NCBI GenBank assembly: GCA_036426205.1
Contig: CM071570.1
Location: forward strand, 56,208,229 to 56,272,228
DNA length: 64,000 bases
Direction: 5' to 3'
DNA from: Ascaphus truei
Taxonomy: Eukaryota > Chordata > Amphibia > Anura > Ascaphidae
Below the pieces are notes generated by a model, which searched no databases, was not told the origin of the DNA, and worked only from the letters and a program-made list of their open reading frames with translations. Each line of letters starts with the position of its first letter. The stretch's first letter is position 1. The translations under genes were made by a program, and so were the position numbers. This document shows positions 1 to 12,560 of this stretch, one piece after another.

Positions 1-96
1 GCAACTTCCCAAGGTCACAAGGAGCTGACAATGGGATTTGAACACAGCTCCTCGGTTTCAAAGTCAGTGAATGTACTTACTGAGCCACTACTTCAG
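1..96 (-). mobile_element. tRNA-derived CORE/MIR-like SINE, 5' part
   Basis: Read on the minus strand this begins with a tRNA-like Pol III promoter: an A-box-like GTGGCTCAGTAAG near 85-95, then a B-box-like GTTCAAATCCC near 33-44. It is followed by TCCTTGTGACCTTGGG, which resembles the conserved core of MIR/CORE SINEs. The 3' part lies beyond the window start. The identification is from motif memory; the copy is diverged and not expected to be active. Confidence 0.72.
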
Positions 97-1140
97 TAGT
101 CCATCCTGACAAAGGGTTCCAAAGTCTAATTTAAGTTAATTAAAAAGGTAACACAAACAGCAGATGCACTGTATACATGATACATTTTCTGCTACAGAAG
201 TGAAACAAGAAAGATGTCCTCAGGACTACCTAAGCTAGAAGAAGGATTGTATTGTCTAATATAGTGTATTAGAAGAATCTTTTCAAAGGTTAACAGTGTG
301 TGCTAAGGTTTCTTGGAGGCAGAAGTGTGAAATATTGCTTGATTTTAGTTTGTAGATGCTGCATTTCCTTCTTTATAAAACTGTGTTTCTACTAAATTAA
401 AACACATTATTATGCATATGAATGGGAGCCTTGGGGATTTACATTTTTGGAATCATACCAAATGCTACATGGGGCAGCTAAGTATGCTAAGCTTCTCATT
501 ACTGCTTTGCCCTTGACAATAAATTTAGCCAGGCTTATAGGCTGAATTGGTTCAAAGAAGATACAATTCCCTTAAAAAAAATATGGTACCCACCAGATCA
601 ATGAAAGACCTGCTTAAATTAACTACTGTATGTATTTTTTTCTGTTTTTAGCATCTGCTCTGGAACAGTGTATGTTATAAGCTATAAATGTACTTATGTT
701 ATACTTTCCAAAATTACAAATGTTCTGATAAAATGGTATTTTAAGGTAAAGTATGGAAATATATAAATACATGTTAGCTATTCAACAATTTGTTTTTACT
801 ATACATATTTTTGCAGATGACAGTGGTGAAAAATATGCAAAACTTACCAAACATAAACATGAAAAAATATACATATGATTTCTCTTTCCATGTATGGATT
901 ATTGATAAAAGTAAGCATAATAGGTATGGGGATAAACCAGGCTGGTATTAAAATAAAACTTATGACATTAACCTCAATGTAAAACCTCTAAAAAGTTACT
1001 AGCATGTTTAGCGTGTACCAGGCCCCACCCTGTGTTGCCATGGCATAATACATCATAGAAAGTATATAAGGGAATGGAAGGTGTGAGAAGCTTAGGTTCC
1101 AGGAGGACAAGAGGAGAGTAGCCTCAGGAACGATACATAG
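97..1140. other. AT-rich DNA, no feature recognised
   Basis: No convincing gene, RNA or repeat seen. A short stretch near 1010-1075 is less AT-rich but was not recognised. Confidence 0.5.
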
Positions 1141-1682
1141 TGATGTTCATAATACAATAGTACAGACCAGGCCCCCCTCGACTTTATTATGTTGTTGCCA
1201 GGGACAAATCCCTAGTTATGTCATTGAATCTTAACCACCCCAGTGTACATCTACATTGCCCCAAAGGCAGACAGCCTGATGGGGCTCCCCAAGAGCTGCT
1301 CCTCTCTGCACAGGACCAGCGTGCTTTGGGTTAACATTTGCTTTTACTTTGTGGAACGTCAACCCCCCCACCCCCAGGCCCCCTTACCCCCCGCCCCCCC
1401 GCCACCCCGCCCCCCCGCCCCCACGTTAATGAGTCAAAAGGACACAAAGAACTTTAGTGTTCACAGCGGCATTGAATCTCAACCACCCTAGTGTACATCT
1501 GCATTGCCCCAAAGGCGGACAACCTTTGGCGCATGAAATGTCTGTGAATTGACTATATAAACTCTTTTCTTTTAATGTAACCATGTATTTTTATAACTCT
1601 GTGACATACTTGAAAACGAGAGGTAACTCCCAATGTATTACTTTCTGGTAAAACATTTTTATAAATAAAATAAATAAAAAAG
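1141..1682 (+). repeat. Interspersed repeat with A/T-rich 3' tail, internal duplication
   Basis: A segment containing CATTGAATCT, CAACCACCC and GTGTACATCT appears at 1221-1268 and again at 1469-1515, a partial tandem duplication with about 248-bp spacing and a poly-C/CCG stretch (1366-1425) between. The 3' end (GTATTACTTTCTGGTAAAAC, then AATAAA-type repeats to 1682) matches two other sites here: 26060-26128 and, inverted, 63671-63815. A shared end with a short A/T tail suggests a retroposon 3' end. Family not identified. Confidence 0.55.
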
Positions 1683-3001
1683 TAAGGATCCCAGACGAAT
1701 ATTAAGGGAGTTCACTAGAAGCATCTAACATTACTGATAATTTGCTTAAAACAGAAGGATTGTTTGTATTGTCTAAGTGCTACAGATCAGGAGTGTTTTA
1801 TGTTTAACCAGGAGGACAGAAAACATATTGCACAGAATAGCTACCCGGGAGCCAACTTCTCTCTAAACAATGATGTTTGTTGCTGTTTCTGACAGTTAAA
1901 GGGTTATGAATATCACTTACCGGTATTTAATGTTAAGTAGCCAAAGCTGCAAATGAACTCTCCTCAGTTTCATACACTTTAGTTATACACATAAACTTAT
2001 CATGGGTGGAGAAGATAGGTTTCCCACCTCAGTCAATAATTCCATGGATTGGTTCTTGTTCCAATTATTTATTCAGAGACAATAGAAAGCAATCTGCATC
2101 ATATATGGCTTTACTGGCATTCTTCGTTATGAGTGGAGAACTGCAATTTCTGTTGGTATCACTTGAAGCATGGTTGTCAGCAGTTCTGATTTCAATACAT
2201 ATAGATAAAATAGTTGTACCTCATCCACAGACATCCAGACCTGCCCAAATATAGGCTTGCCCCAATTTCAACCGTCTCTCTCCAGCTGTGCTCTTTTCAG
2301 TATGTTCCCTTAAAACCTGCTGTTTCCCATCCTGTCCTCCCCTACATTCTCTCACCATCTCATTAGTTTGATGTATATGTATTATGACCTTGTACTTTCT
2401 TACATACATTCTCTACTATTTCTACAGTTAACTATTTAGGTGCTAGCTATGCAGTTAGTGTGAATGCAGACAATATGACGTCCCTGTTCAGACTTAAAAG
2501 CCTCCCATCTTGAGGTGGGACTGCGATAACTTTTGAGCTCCTCAAGATAATGTTAGCCAGTGACATGACCATCAGTACAAAGGCTTAATAATATAATTTG
2601 AGGCTACCAGTGGATATCCTTAGCCCTTGGAATAAGCATTTGATTTGCCTCTTGGCACCAAACAAGGAACTGCCTGTCATCGGGAAGGATTGACTGCACA
2701 AAACTAAACTGTTCTTATTTTTTTGCAGTCATTTATTTGGGTTTACAGTTATCAGAGACTATGCTCTATGAAGTGTTTGTCATTGCAGTTCTAAAGGATG
2801 ATAAAGCTCTCTGTTAAGTTTGGTGAGTGTAAGTCCCCAAATCCTGCATATACTGTGCACAGTATGTATTATTCCAGAAAAAAATTGAAATCATGCTGTT
2901 TTAAACTGAAGTACTTTGGCAATACTATATTACTCAGGCCACCTAAATACAAATGTGTGCAGCCTCTTTTGTGCTGTTGGAGGGTAAAATATGTCCTAAT
3001 A
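1683..3001. other. AT-rich DNA, no feature recognised
   Basis: No coding signal or repeat was recognised. Short open frames here have no recognisable protein similarity. Confidence 0.5.
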
Positions 3002-3220
3002 CAGGGGTTCTCAACTCCAGTCCTCAAGACACCCCTCCCCCCTACCAACAGGTCAGGTTTTCAGGATATCCCTGCTTCAGCACAGGTGGCTCAATCAGTC
3101 CCTGCTTCAGTACAGGTGGCTCAATCACTGGCTCAGTTGAAGATTGAAGCACATGTGCTGAAGCAGGGATATCCTGAAAACCTGACCTGTTGCTAGCTCC
3201 TGAGGTGTTGGCTACCCCTG
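3002..3220. mobile_element. Hairpin (fold-back) hAT-like MITE, copy 1
   Basis: The ends are CAGGGGTTCTCAAC and its diverged inverse GTTGGCTACCCCTG. Inside, CAGGTCAGGTTTTCAGGATA (3050-3070) is matched by its inverse near 3165-3188, so the unit folds into a long hairpin. A short block (CCCTGCTTCAGyACAGGTGG) is repeated near 3070 and 3103. Related copies occur at 14544-14726 and 44956-45080. The CAGGGG ends suggest hAT, but no 8-bp target duplication is seen. Confidence 0.7.
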
Positions 3221-4611
3221 GTTTAGAAGGTCAACCAATAGCGATGCCTACACAGCTATATTATTATTTCCTTATATTCAAGGACAAATATTCTCATTCA
3301 TCCAATGCATGTTCTGCCTCTATTTACTGTACCATAGTTTGAGGTCGCAGGAAGAGTTGTGGTTGCCCTAGTGACTCATGCTATCTATTAATGACGTACT
3401 GTAAGTCTGTGATGTGGCACCTTTTCCTACATTTGCAGTGTTTTCCCCAAGGGAGTCCCTAAACTAATGTGTTCTGATTTGTAATTGTACTCGCGAGTCT
3501 AGTTTAAAAGATAACTTGTCCTCATTCTGTTCTAATCATTGTGGGTTTCTGCTAATTTTGTTTAGTCTCAGAATCAGTTGGGTTTAGTTAACCACATTTA
3601 CATTATACTGCTTTCTTTCAGATACTGTATATTTTAATTGTTTTGGTCTAGCTATATTAATTATGTTTAATTCTTTTGTGTTGTAAATATGCGATTATGG
3701 TATGCTTCACAGGTTATACGCAGCACAAAATTATTTTATGCTCCCTTCTGTTTGCAGATAAAATTACTGGGCAGGCTATAGTGCAGCAGGTGTATATTGA
3801 CCATTCAAGGCTTATGTATTTAAAGTATCCAGTCCAAATGGATGAGATTTCTTATAATGGTTCATAACAGCACACACAATTAACCATTCTGAGTAACATA
3901 GCTGTTGAAGAAAGCAGTGATACATTACATTTGCCATTTATGTTTACAATTAGAATGAATAGACTTGTTGGTGATTTTATTCATTTTGGTGTTCTTTTGT
4001 ACAAATTTGCTTGACAACGCAGACACCGTGCTGCTATAGGGTTTCTGCTGTATAATCAAATACAAGTACATCTACTGTATTGAGACTTGTCACAAAGAAA
4101 TTGAACATTGGATCCTCATTATGAGTTGCAAACAATTGCTGAGCAATCGAATAGTGTTGATTGTCTATCAAAATCTCCTTGCTGTAAAACTACTGTGCAG
4201 TAATGTTTCAGAAATACTTGAAACAGATTTTCTCAAATGCTTTTATCTGAAATTTTTTCTTTTAGAAATCTGGTGCTGTTTCTTTGCATCAGATTTCCAG
4301 CATTAGGATGGATTAGTAAACCTAATTTGTCTTTAAAAAAAAAAAAAATTAAACGCAGTGTTATTATCCCTCATATTTTTCCTTACGCTCAGCACTTTCC
4401 CACCATTTAGGCAATCCATGCATAACCTTTCATCTGCAATTCAAAAATAAATTCCAGATAGTATCTTATCTTCTATTTCAACAATAATATCAGTATGTAG
4501 ATAAAGAGATGGGCTGCTGCTATACAGAGATACCAGTTACGATTGAATAAATTCTTATTAAGAACTAAGAACAACTTTCATTTTTGACATAAGTTTATTT
4601 ATTGTATTACA
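3221..4611. other. AT-rich DNA, no feature recognised
   Basis: Nothing supportable seen. A pyrimidine tract plus AG at 3757 and a GT at 3790 could frame a 32-nt exon, but the 5' site is weak. Confidence 0.45.
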
Positions 4612-4985
4612 ATGAGGGAGACGGGGTGAGGGTGTGGGGGACAGGGTGTGGGGGACAGGGTGAGGGGGACAGGGTGACAGGGTGAAAGGATGTGGGTGAC
4701 AGGGGGACAGGGTGAGGGTGACAGGGGGACAGGGTGAGGGTGACAGGATGAGGGGGTGAGGGGGACAGGGTAACAGGATGAGGGTGACAGGGGGACAGGC
4801 TGAGGGGGACAGGGTAAGAGGATGAGGGGGACAGGATGAGGGGGACAGGATGACAGGATGAGGGGGACAGGGTGACAGGATGAGGGTGACAGGGTGACAG
4901 GGCGAGGGTGACAGGGTGAGGGGGACTGGATAAGGGGGACAGGATGAGGGGAACAGGGGGACAGGGTGACTGGGTGGGTGACTGA
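4612..4985. repeat. G-rich minisatellite (GGGGGACAGGGTGA-type)
   Basis: Variable units of about 9-15 bp built from GGGGACAGG, GTGA and ATGA fill this stretch. The strand bias (G and A on plus) is extreme. The minus-strand open frame of 138 codons (rich in HPVTLSP) is simply the translated repeat. The G runs could support G-quadruplex formation. Confidence 0.9.
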
Positions 4986-5040
4986 CTATTGCCCATAAAC
5001 TCTTCCACCTGTCCTGCTGTCACACTGTTGCCCTCCTCAT

Positions 5041-5650
5041 GCCCCTCTGCTCCTTCCTGCGGCCTATCACTCCCTTACCTCTTCCCTCCTCCCCCAGGCC
5101 TGGCACCATATTGCCCCTCTCTTCCCCCAGGCCTAGCATTCTAACCCCTCTCCTCCTCCCCTAGGCCTTCTGTCACTCTTTTCCTTCTCCGCTCCCCTCC
5201 CCCGGCCTCCGCTCCCCCCCCCCCCCGGCTTCCTCCCCAGGTTGGGGCCGCAGGAAAGGCTGGCAGACCCCGGATCTGGCCTGCACATGAGCCACCCTCG
5301 CCCACCCGCCTTGCTCTTCCAACACCCGGCCCGCTCACCATGGCCCAGGCCACCAGGCCCGGCTGCCAGATGCCCACCATCTCCTCAGAACTAACCGGAG
5401 CCGTGGCGGGAGAGCAGAGGTGCGGCGGTGAGGGTTGCTCGGAGCAGCAGGCTTGAGGTGTTGCGTCCTGGATCTGACTGAGTCAGCAATAGGAAATAGG
5501 TGTCGGAGAGGATGGAGGTTGAGGGGGGCCGCAAGGGGGGCCGCATGGGCCTTAAGGGGGGACACAAGGGTTGCCAGGGGGGACACAAGGGTTGCTGCAT
5601 GGGGGGCAAGGAGGGACCGCAGGACACAATGGAGGTAGGCAGTCTTTTGT
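5041..5650. other. GC-rich, CpG-containing patch
   Basis: A pyrimidine-rich half (5041-5230, with three CCAGGCCT/CTAGGCCT blocks) is followed by a CpG-bearing stretch and a G-rich half with repeated GGGGGGCCGC and GGGGGGACACAAGGGTTGC units (5520-5605). It stands out from the AT-rich surroundings. It could be the 5' end of an element or a promoter, but overlapping open frames on both strands show no known domain. Confidence 0.45.
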
Positions 5651-8600
5651 TTTTTTTTTAGCACAGAACCGCGTGTGCTGCAGGGACGGCCATGAGTGAG
5701 TCGCCAGGGGGCAATATCCAGTCGCCAGGGGCGTCCAGGCGACTGGATTTGACGAACACTGTGTGTATATATATATATATCCCGGAGAGGCAGGTATTAT
5801 ACAGTTTTGAGCAAAGTACAACAGCTTAAAACTAGAAATTACAGGTGCCATTTGCATTTAGCCAGTTATATTGGCTCTCCACCACAATTTGCCTTAATAT
5901 TACTATTTTCATCATGGTCTCATATTTAGGGGTAAATTCTATATGCTCCAAAGTGGCAGTTTGGACTATTTTTGGCTGAAGATCCCCATTGAAGTCTTCA
6001 AAAAATGGTCCGAATAGGATTGTGTATATAAGGGGTACAATATCCCAGTAATGATTTACTATTATGAAGAAATATTGCTATAGCAATGCTTTTTTTCTAG
6101 AATACATACATTTGACCTTTGTTGTCTTTTTCTAACAACTGCTTTTTAGCTCAGACCTGATCGCAGTCATTGTGGGATCCTTAAAGTCTAGAATATTAAT
6201 CTGCATTGTAGACTGTGAGATTTGGGCTTTTGCTCATCACAGTGAGGCTTACTGGCCTATATATGCTTTAAAAACATACAGTACATTAAATGATAAAATC
6301 AAAGTAAAAAAACAGTAGACCATGTTTCATTGGACTTCCACGGCGCCCAAGAATTAACGCTCCGGGGGCCCCATTCAGAAGCATGGACTTCCCCCGCAGC
6401 TCCATCGCACCAGACTCTATCTTGGGCGCCGTGACCGCGTGGGGCAGTGACACCAAAGACACTTGAGATTGCTACAAAAATATATTGGCCAAGCAAAATT
6501 GTTATGCTACTGTAGCTATGTTTCAACCCCATGAAGTTTAAATAAAAGTGAGCAGTTCCTATTAGTTTGAAAAATGTTTAGCAGAAATGTAAATACACAT
6601 AAAAGTGTCTGTAATTTCCCAGAGCACTCGTATTTGCTTTTTTCAGTAAAAATGTAATAATAGTCAGAAGCATGTAAATGCTGTGCAGAAGGATGCATAA
6701 AAAAACATTATTTTCTGGTATAGTGCATGCATCTCATTAAGCAGTTTCTGTTGACATGCATCTGTGTTACAGATTGATTCAATTCATTTTAATCTGTATA
6801 GTGTCACATCATTTTAATCTGCATAATGTCGTATAATAAGTACACGGGTAAGTAGAATATCTAAACTGCAAATGACATACAGGTGTGTTTTATAACAGGT
6901 GGGGAAAAGGGTATATGTTGCTGTGATATGTACATTGTCAACCGCAAAATGTATGTAGCAATTGGTTGTTCTATATCTGTTTAACAACATAGACCTACGT
7001 TTTATATCTGCGTTTTATTTATTTTCTCTTGCACATTATACCAGTTGTTATTTAATATATCACAAGCAGCAACTGTGCTAAGCAGTAATTTTGTGTGTAC
7101 CATTGATTAGAGATTTAATTCTTTATCCTTTACTCATCTTGATTTTCCCCCCAAAAATCACGAATTGGAATAATTTCCCATATTCCACCTACTGTAGTTC
7201 TTTGCATGAGCAAATAACACATTTTTAAATAGTTTACTTGCCCTTTAAAAAAAATCATTTTTTGGTAAAGTAACTGTGCACACTGTAATAAAAAAAAACC
7301 AGAGACTGTACCACCAATGTTTATGTACAATACATGTACAGTGGTCTCTTTTGTGACCTTTATTGTTCATTTGTCATAGGCATAACAATGTATCTCACAT
7401 GATTTAGGTACTGACACATGGCAGATTAAGCATAGTGCAACATTGTATTAAAGATGGCAAAATTCAGTACACCTCAAGTGTGATAAGCATCAAGAACTCA
7501 TTTATCATATTTCTTTAGACTTCAGTTTTTTTTGTCCTACTTTTTGTCCTTTGTATAGGAGAACTAACATTAAAGCATTGTTGATGTTTTCAAAATAGAA
7601 TCTGTGTCTGCTTTGGCTGCTATTATGTTTTATTCAAGTGGCAAGTACCACCAAGCACAAGTCCTTTATATTTATTAAATAATCAAATAAATAAATTCAT
7701 AGTATCAAAAATGTGTATGGTTTATTGCCAACTTAAACAACTCTAACATTTACATTTGTGTTTGGGATATTCATAAACATTTCTTGCCACTGAAAACAAA
7801 CATTGTGGGATTTTTGTTTTTTAATCGAGCAAACATAAATTGTCACAATGTTTGTATAGTTTTGACATGATTCTTTTGTGATTAAACCTACTTGTTTTGC
7901 AACTCTCATATTTTATGGACACAATTGATTTTTGTAATATTTATAGCTGACCAGTAAATACTGCCAACAGATCATTAAACGATTTGTATTTAAAATGTCA
8001 TGTTCAACAGATGTAAATGTCATGTTCAACAGATGTAAATGCCATGTTCAACACTGAAAGGTTGCACAATGTGAAATATGCGTTTTGATATGCAAATAAT
8101 GCATTTATAGGAATAAATAGGAACAAAATACACTAATGATTTTAGTTTTGCTAGGTTTTTTTTTTGATTGCATTATATTTTAAGGTAAATTGTGTTACCA
8201 ATTGTGTCTGTAGACGGAGATTAAGCCCTTTATAAGGGTACTACACTTGTTACTAACTATATTGAACCTCATGCATAGAAATTCTGATGAAATAACCCGT
8301 TGATATGTAAAACAATAATTTCTTATACATTTCAATCAGTTTTGCAACATTGGAATAGATCTAAGAAAATATAATCATCATAAAACATGCTAGGGAGATT
8401 GTGCAAAGTAGCATGTGCTCCAACATCTTACAAGAGTGCATGGTAACTGGCCTTAGCATAGCATTAAAAACAGTGACGAGAGATCTTTTGGAGACATCAC
8501 TGCTTTCAAATTGATTAACATAGCTTGAACACCAATATCAAATCTTTGGCACCTTGGACAATGAAAACGAATGGGCAAGTTAAACATACAGGAACTATTT

Positions 8601-9439
8601 TCTTGTAGTAGCAGAATAGCAAAATAAATAGAGTAGCTGTCCAATCCCTCAGGAAATGATTGTTATACCACAATCCCCTGACCTCAGACATGGGACTTAC
8701 AAGAGGTAGTCTCTGTGGCCCTTGACAGCACATCAAGTTTGAACAGCAAGCAACAGTCACATTGCTGGCCTCTGTATCAGATACCAGTAAAGGAAGTGAT
8801 CCCACAAACAAGGTCACACATTTGTAAGATCTGCAAACAGGAATGTTTGTTTGGTAATAGGGTTCCACTCCTAGAGAGAAGCTGAATGCATCCCTCTCTG
8901 CAGCACACCAGAGAGAGGCCAGGTCCTGGACAAAACCTTGTGTAGTAGTCTGCTTCCTCTCCCAGTCACTAACATTCAGTCCACTCGTGATTCAATTGGT
9001 CCTGACATTTGAATCCATTGAGTTAAGTATCTGGCCCAGAAGAAATTCCTGGAATCAGAGTCTGATTCTCAGTGAGGACAACTAACAGATACGGTGTATC
9101 CAACACTCTCTTGTCATACCTGTGACACATTTACACATCTCTGATCCTCATTGTAGGCAACTCCTAAACTGGCATCTTTATTTGACAGAAAATGTAAGTG
9201 CTCTTCTTTGAAACCTGAAGCTGTTCTTGAAGAGCAGTCTGATCACAATAAGTCATGGATTGTCTTGAATTTAGAAGTCTGATCAATCAGATAAAAAAGA
9301 TAACCACTAATATGACACACCTACTGTCATACTGAGTGCCTTTAACATACCTATTGTCAATCCCACTGCCATCTCAGCTGCCCATCTTATCTCTCTAATC
9401 TCCTAATATGGTCTCTCCCAGTTGACCACCTCACCTACT
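5651..9439. other. AT-rich DNA with minor repeats
   Basis: Mostly nothing recognisable. Minor items: a GTCGCCAGGGG motif repeated at 5700 and 5722 with an inverse at 5738-5746; a short TA microsatellite at 5765-5780; a 22-bp tandem (AAATGTCATGTTCAACAGAT core) in about 2.8 copies at 7993-8053. A segment at 5930-6010 (ATTCTATATGCTCC) resembles the inverted MITE near 48356-48470. Confidence 0.5.
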
Positions 9440-9926
9440 CACTGAAATGGCCACTCTCTTGACCTGGTTTACTCCTGCTTCTGCTCGAACCCATCTAACA
9501 TGCCCTTTCCTCTCTCTGATCATCACCTCCACCTTATTACCTCCTCTCACTCCCACCTGCAAGACTTTTCCTGTGCTGCCCCCTCTCTCTACAATTCTCT
9601 ACCACATACTGTACCATCAGACTCCCCTAGCTTTCAGATGTATAAAAACTCACCTTTTCAAGGAAGTCTACTCGCCTTACCTGTATCATCCAACTCCCCT
9701 CCCCACCAACCCCATTGAGATCAGCTGTGTGGCTGGACTTATTTCTACCTTATCTAACAACCCCCCCTCCCCTAACCCAAAACCATAATAGCTTCAGCTG
9801 TCAGTCTGGGCCATATTCTAACCTGAGGCACACCTTTTCCTACAATAAGCAGCCACCTCACCTTCTTGTTTTAACATTGTCCCTCATTCCCTCTAGATTG
9901 TAAACTCATAGGAGCAGGGTCCTCAC
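9440..9926 (+). mobile_element. Internally deleted LINE (L2/CR1-like) copy, 5' portion
   Basis: Translation near 9500-9530 gives FPLSDHHL, matching the SDH signature that closes the endonuclease domain of the intact L2 at 28-31 kb. Only about 80 nt later the frame reads APSLYNSLP and a segment like the last 35 residues of the reverse-transcriptase ORF (APHLWNALP). About 700 codons of polymerase between them are absent. It continues into a 3' UTR (TAGATTGTAAACTC), is interrupted at 9927, and resumes at 10789. Non-autonomous. Confidence 0.7.
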
Positions 9927-10783
9927 TGTAATGCTCGGCCTGCCCACAAGCCAGACGAGACCCCGGGACTGAGGTGGAAATGAGTAATACCACACACCTA
10001 ACAGCAAACGGGGGCACGGCCGGAGTGTGGTAGTAGCGTAGCTGGTCCTGATAACAAAAATAGACAAAGTTCAATACTTGCCAACTCCGGTGTTGAATGG
10101 TAAAGTCCGTAAGCCAATGGTCTAGGTGTAGAGAGGGCAGCGTGGTAGAGTGTCCGTAAGCCTGAGTCGTGGAGTGGAGAGAGCAGTGTAGTAGAGGTCC
10201 GTAAGCCGTGTCCAAAGGATATAGAGGTCAGCAAGGTAGAGAGTCCAAAGCCAAGTCCAAGGGGTACCAGAGAGCAGCGTGGTCGAAGTCCAAAGCCAAG
10301 GGTCAAATTCCAGGGAGGTCAGCAGAATATCCAGGGACAGGAACAGGGAACTGAAAGACAAGAGAGCCAGGCACAAGCAGACTGCACCAAGGTACAGAAG
10401 CTATGCAGAGCAAGGAGGTAATGGTGAGGTGAGACTAAATAGTGGGCTGGGGTCTATCAGAGGTAAGCGGAGGAGCAGAGGAGCGGACCGGGGAAGATCC
10501 TGATAGGAGAGAAGGGCCTGGGGGGTGGACCTGGTGGAACAGGGGCAGGGAAGAGTATGATGCGTGCGCTGCACCTGAGGAGGCGGGGTCCGGCGCCCGG
10601 CGCCAGTAAATGGAAGCCTGGGTCCGCGCGCGCCCGTAAGGGTGAGGCGCGCGACCCGGAAGTGCGGGAGCAGCCGTGGGAGAGACCGCGAGGACTGAGG
10701 CACGGCGCCGGGGAGCCCGAGCAGCAGGGAGAAAAGGTAAGGAGGCGCTGGAAGCGGGGGTACCCGCAGCGCGGATCCTTACA
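9927..10783. mobile_element. 857-bp insertion with TG...CA ends; candidate solo LTR
   Basis: It starts TGTAATGCTCGG and ends CGGATCCTTACA, which are imperfect inverted termini. The 5 bp CTCAC lie immediately on both sides (9922-9926 and 10784-10788). A 5-bp target duplication with TG/CA ends is the classic solo-LTR signature. The 3' third is very CpG-rich (10555-10780). The middle holds short GTCCAAAGCCAAG-type repeats. No polymerase or tRNA primer site is inside. A DNA transposon is the alternative. Long open frames on both strands here look like compositional shadows. Confidence 0.62.
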
Positions 10784-10925
10784 CTCACTTATTTTTATCT
10801 GTTTGTGCATGTTTGTCCTCATCTGTATGTAACTGTTTATGCTTATGTAATATACATAACTCTGTACCCCATTGTACCACGCTGCGGAATATGTTGGGGC
10901 TTCACAAATGAAAGATAATAATATG
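10784..10925 (+). mobile_element. LINE 3' end, resumed after insertion
   Basis: After the duplicated CTCAC the sequence continues as the 3' UTR (TTATTTTTATCTG), then the characteristic CCATTGTACCACGCTGCGG and GAATATGTTGGGGC, ending in AAAGATAATAAT. It joins seamlessly to 9926 when the 857-bp insertion and one duplicated pentamer are removed. The ending is common in frog LINE copies as I recall them. Confidence 0.72.
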
Positions 10926-12180
10926 AATACATCAGTAGAGGGGAGCATAGTGTGCAGACATAATAAGAAAGTCTGTAGGAGATTGTGGCAATGCCCACGT
11001 GATTTTAACACAAGGGAATATCATGCGCTTAAAGACCAACATACTCTTTGGAAAAGCTAGAAGAGGAAGACATAAAAAACAGTTATCTTCAATCTTCAGA
11101 TTAGCATTGTTTGCTCAAGGCAGAGATTCTGTATAGTTTTGTTAGTAGAGAACATATTATCCAGTATTGGGAAAATACTACTTCACAGTGCAAGCAGATA
11201 TTACAGTACATGCATGTGGGTGGCACATCCGCATTCCAAATGTCAACATTTGTATTCTTTAAATACACACTGGCTGTCTGAGAAACTTCACCACACTTAC
11301 TGTACCAGAGAATTCTGTCATGTTGGCCTGTGAGTTAATGAAACATTGACTTTTGCCCTAAAAGAAAGATTTAATATATATTTTACTGGGATGAAACATG
11401 TTACTGGGCAAGCTGCTTGAATGTTATCAATGGGTGGATATAAAAGGGAGAGCAGAGCAATTTGTCAAATAACACAACACAAGTAGTTAATCGTAAATCT
11501 TGATCACAACAGATGGATGTACAATAATATTACATTATTTTAGGAAAGAAAAACAAGTTGTGGCCTTTGTCACACTCTCCTCCTTCCAACTCCACTATGT
11601 TTTATATGAACTTATAATTTTGGTGCAGGATTGTAGTCAACAATTTAAATTAATGTGTATAACAATCTAAATAAAGACCAAAATCAAGCATAATTGTAAA
11701 GTAATAGGTATCCAGAGGAATTATGTAGGGTGTTGTATTTGGGATGTGGATTATCACTTACCTCTTTCTTGTAGAGGAAATATTGAAAATAATATGTGGA
11801 TTAGAGCATTGATGAATACACAGGATTTATTAAAATAATGAAAAGGCAAGTAACCACATTTAATATATAGAAGTACAATGAAAGCAGTCAATCCATGAAT
11901 GTCGTACGAGTTCTATGTACATATCTGTACTACAATCTTTCTGATACTTGGTAGATGCTGTGAACTCTTAAGTCCTATGATCAAGTGTTCTATTGTGTCC
12001 AAGGCAGTTTGGACACCTCTGGAACCGACAAAAACTCGAATACATTTCATTGTTTCGAGAATAAACAGCCCAGTACTTACTAACTGTAGTCAAATGACTG
12101 ACACATTCAGGGCAGCTTGCCTAGGACTAGTCTCCTGGGTTGTTGAGCTTGGGAGTGGCGTCTGTCCCGCCTGTTGGCAG
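10926..12180. other. AT-rich DNA, no feature recognised
   Basis: No gene, RNA or repeat family recognised. Confidence 0.5.
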
Positions 12181-12560
12181 CCCTATGAGTCCTCCTCTCT
12201 CTCAATCACATACACCCCCCCTCTCTCACTCCCCCTTCCCCCTCTTCACCTTCCTCTTACTCCTCTCCCAATCACCTCTCTCCCATGCCCTCTCAGTCTC
12301 AGTCCCCCCACTATCCCTCCTCTCTCACCATCTTTCCATCTCCCCTTTCTCTCACCTCCCCTCCCCTCTATCACTCTCCCCTCTCTCTATTTCCCAATCA
12401 CTCTCCCCTCTCTCGCCTGTCTCACTCTTTCTCTCTTGCTCTCTCCCCTTCTCTCTCTCACACCCCCCTATTTATCTCTCCTCTCCGCCCTCCTTTTCCT
12501 CTCTCCCACCCTTTTTTTTGCTCTCTCTTCCCCCCGCTTTCTCACTCTCCCCTCTTGTAC
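12181..12560. repeat. Pyrimidine-rich low-complexity tract (CTCTCC/CCCT)
   Basis: Nearly pure C/T on plus for about 380 bp with irregular TCTCTC and CCCTC units. All three plus frames stay open, giving Ser/Pro/Leu-rich peptides that are not proteins. Confidence 0.85.

Noticed and set aside
3758..3789. Possible 32-nt exon
   Set aside because: The acceptor is fair, but the donor (GTGTAT) is poor and nothing supports coding.
10457..11011. 184-codon minus frame and several overlapping frames
   Set aside because: Lies in the CpG-rich end of the 857-bp insertion and crosses its boundary; compositional open frames on both strands.
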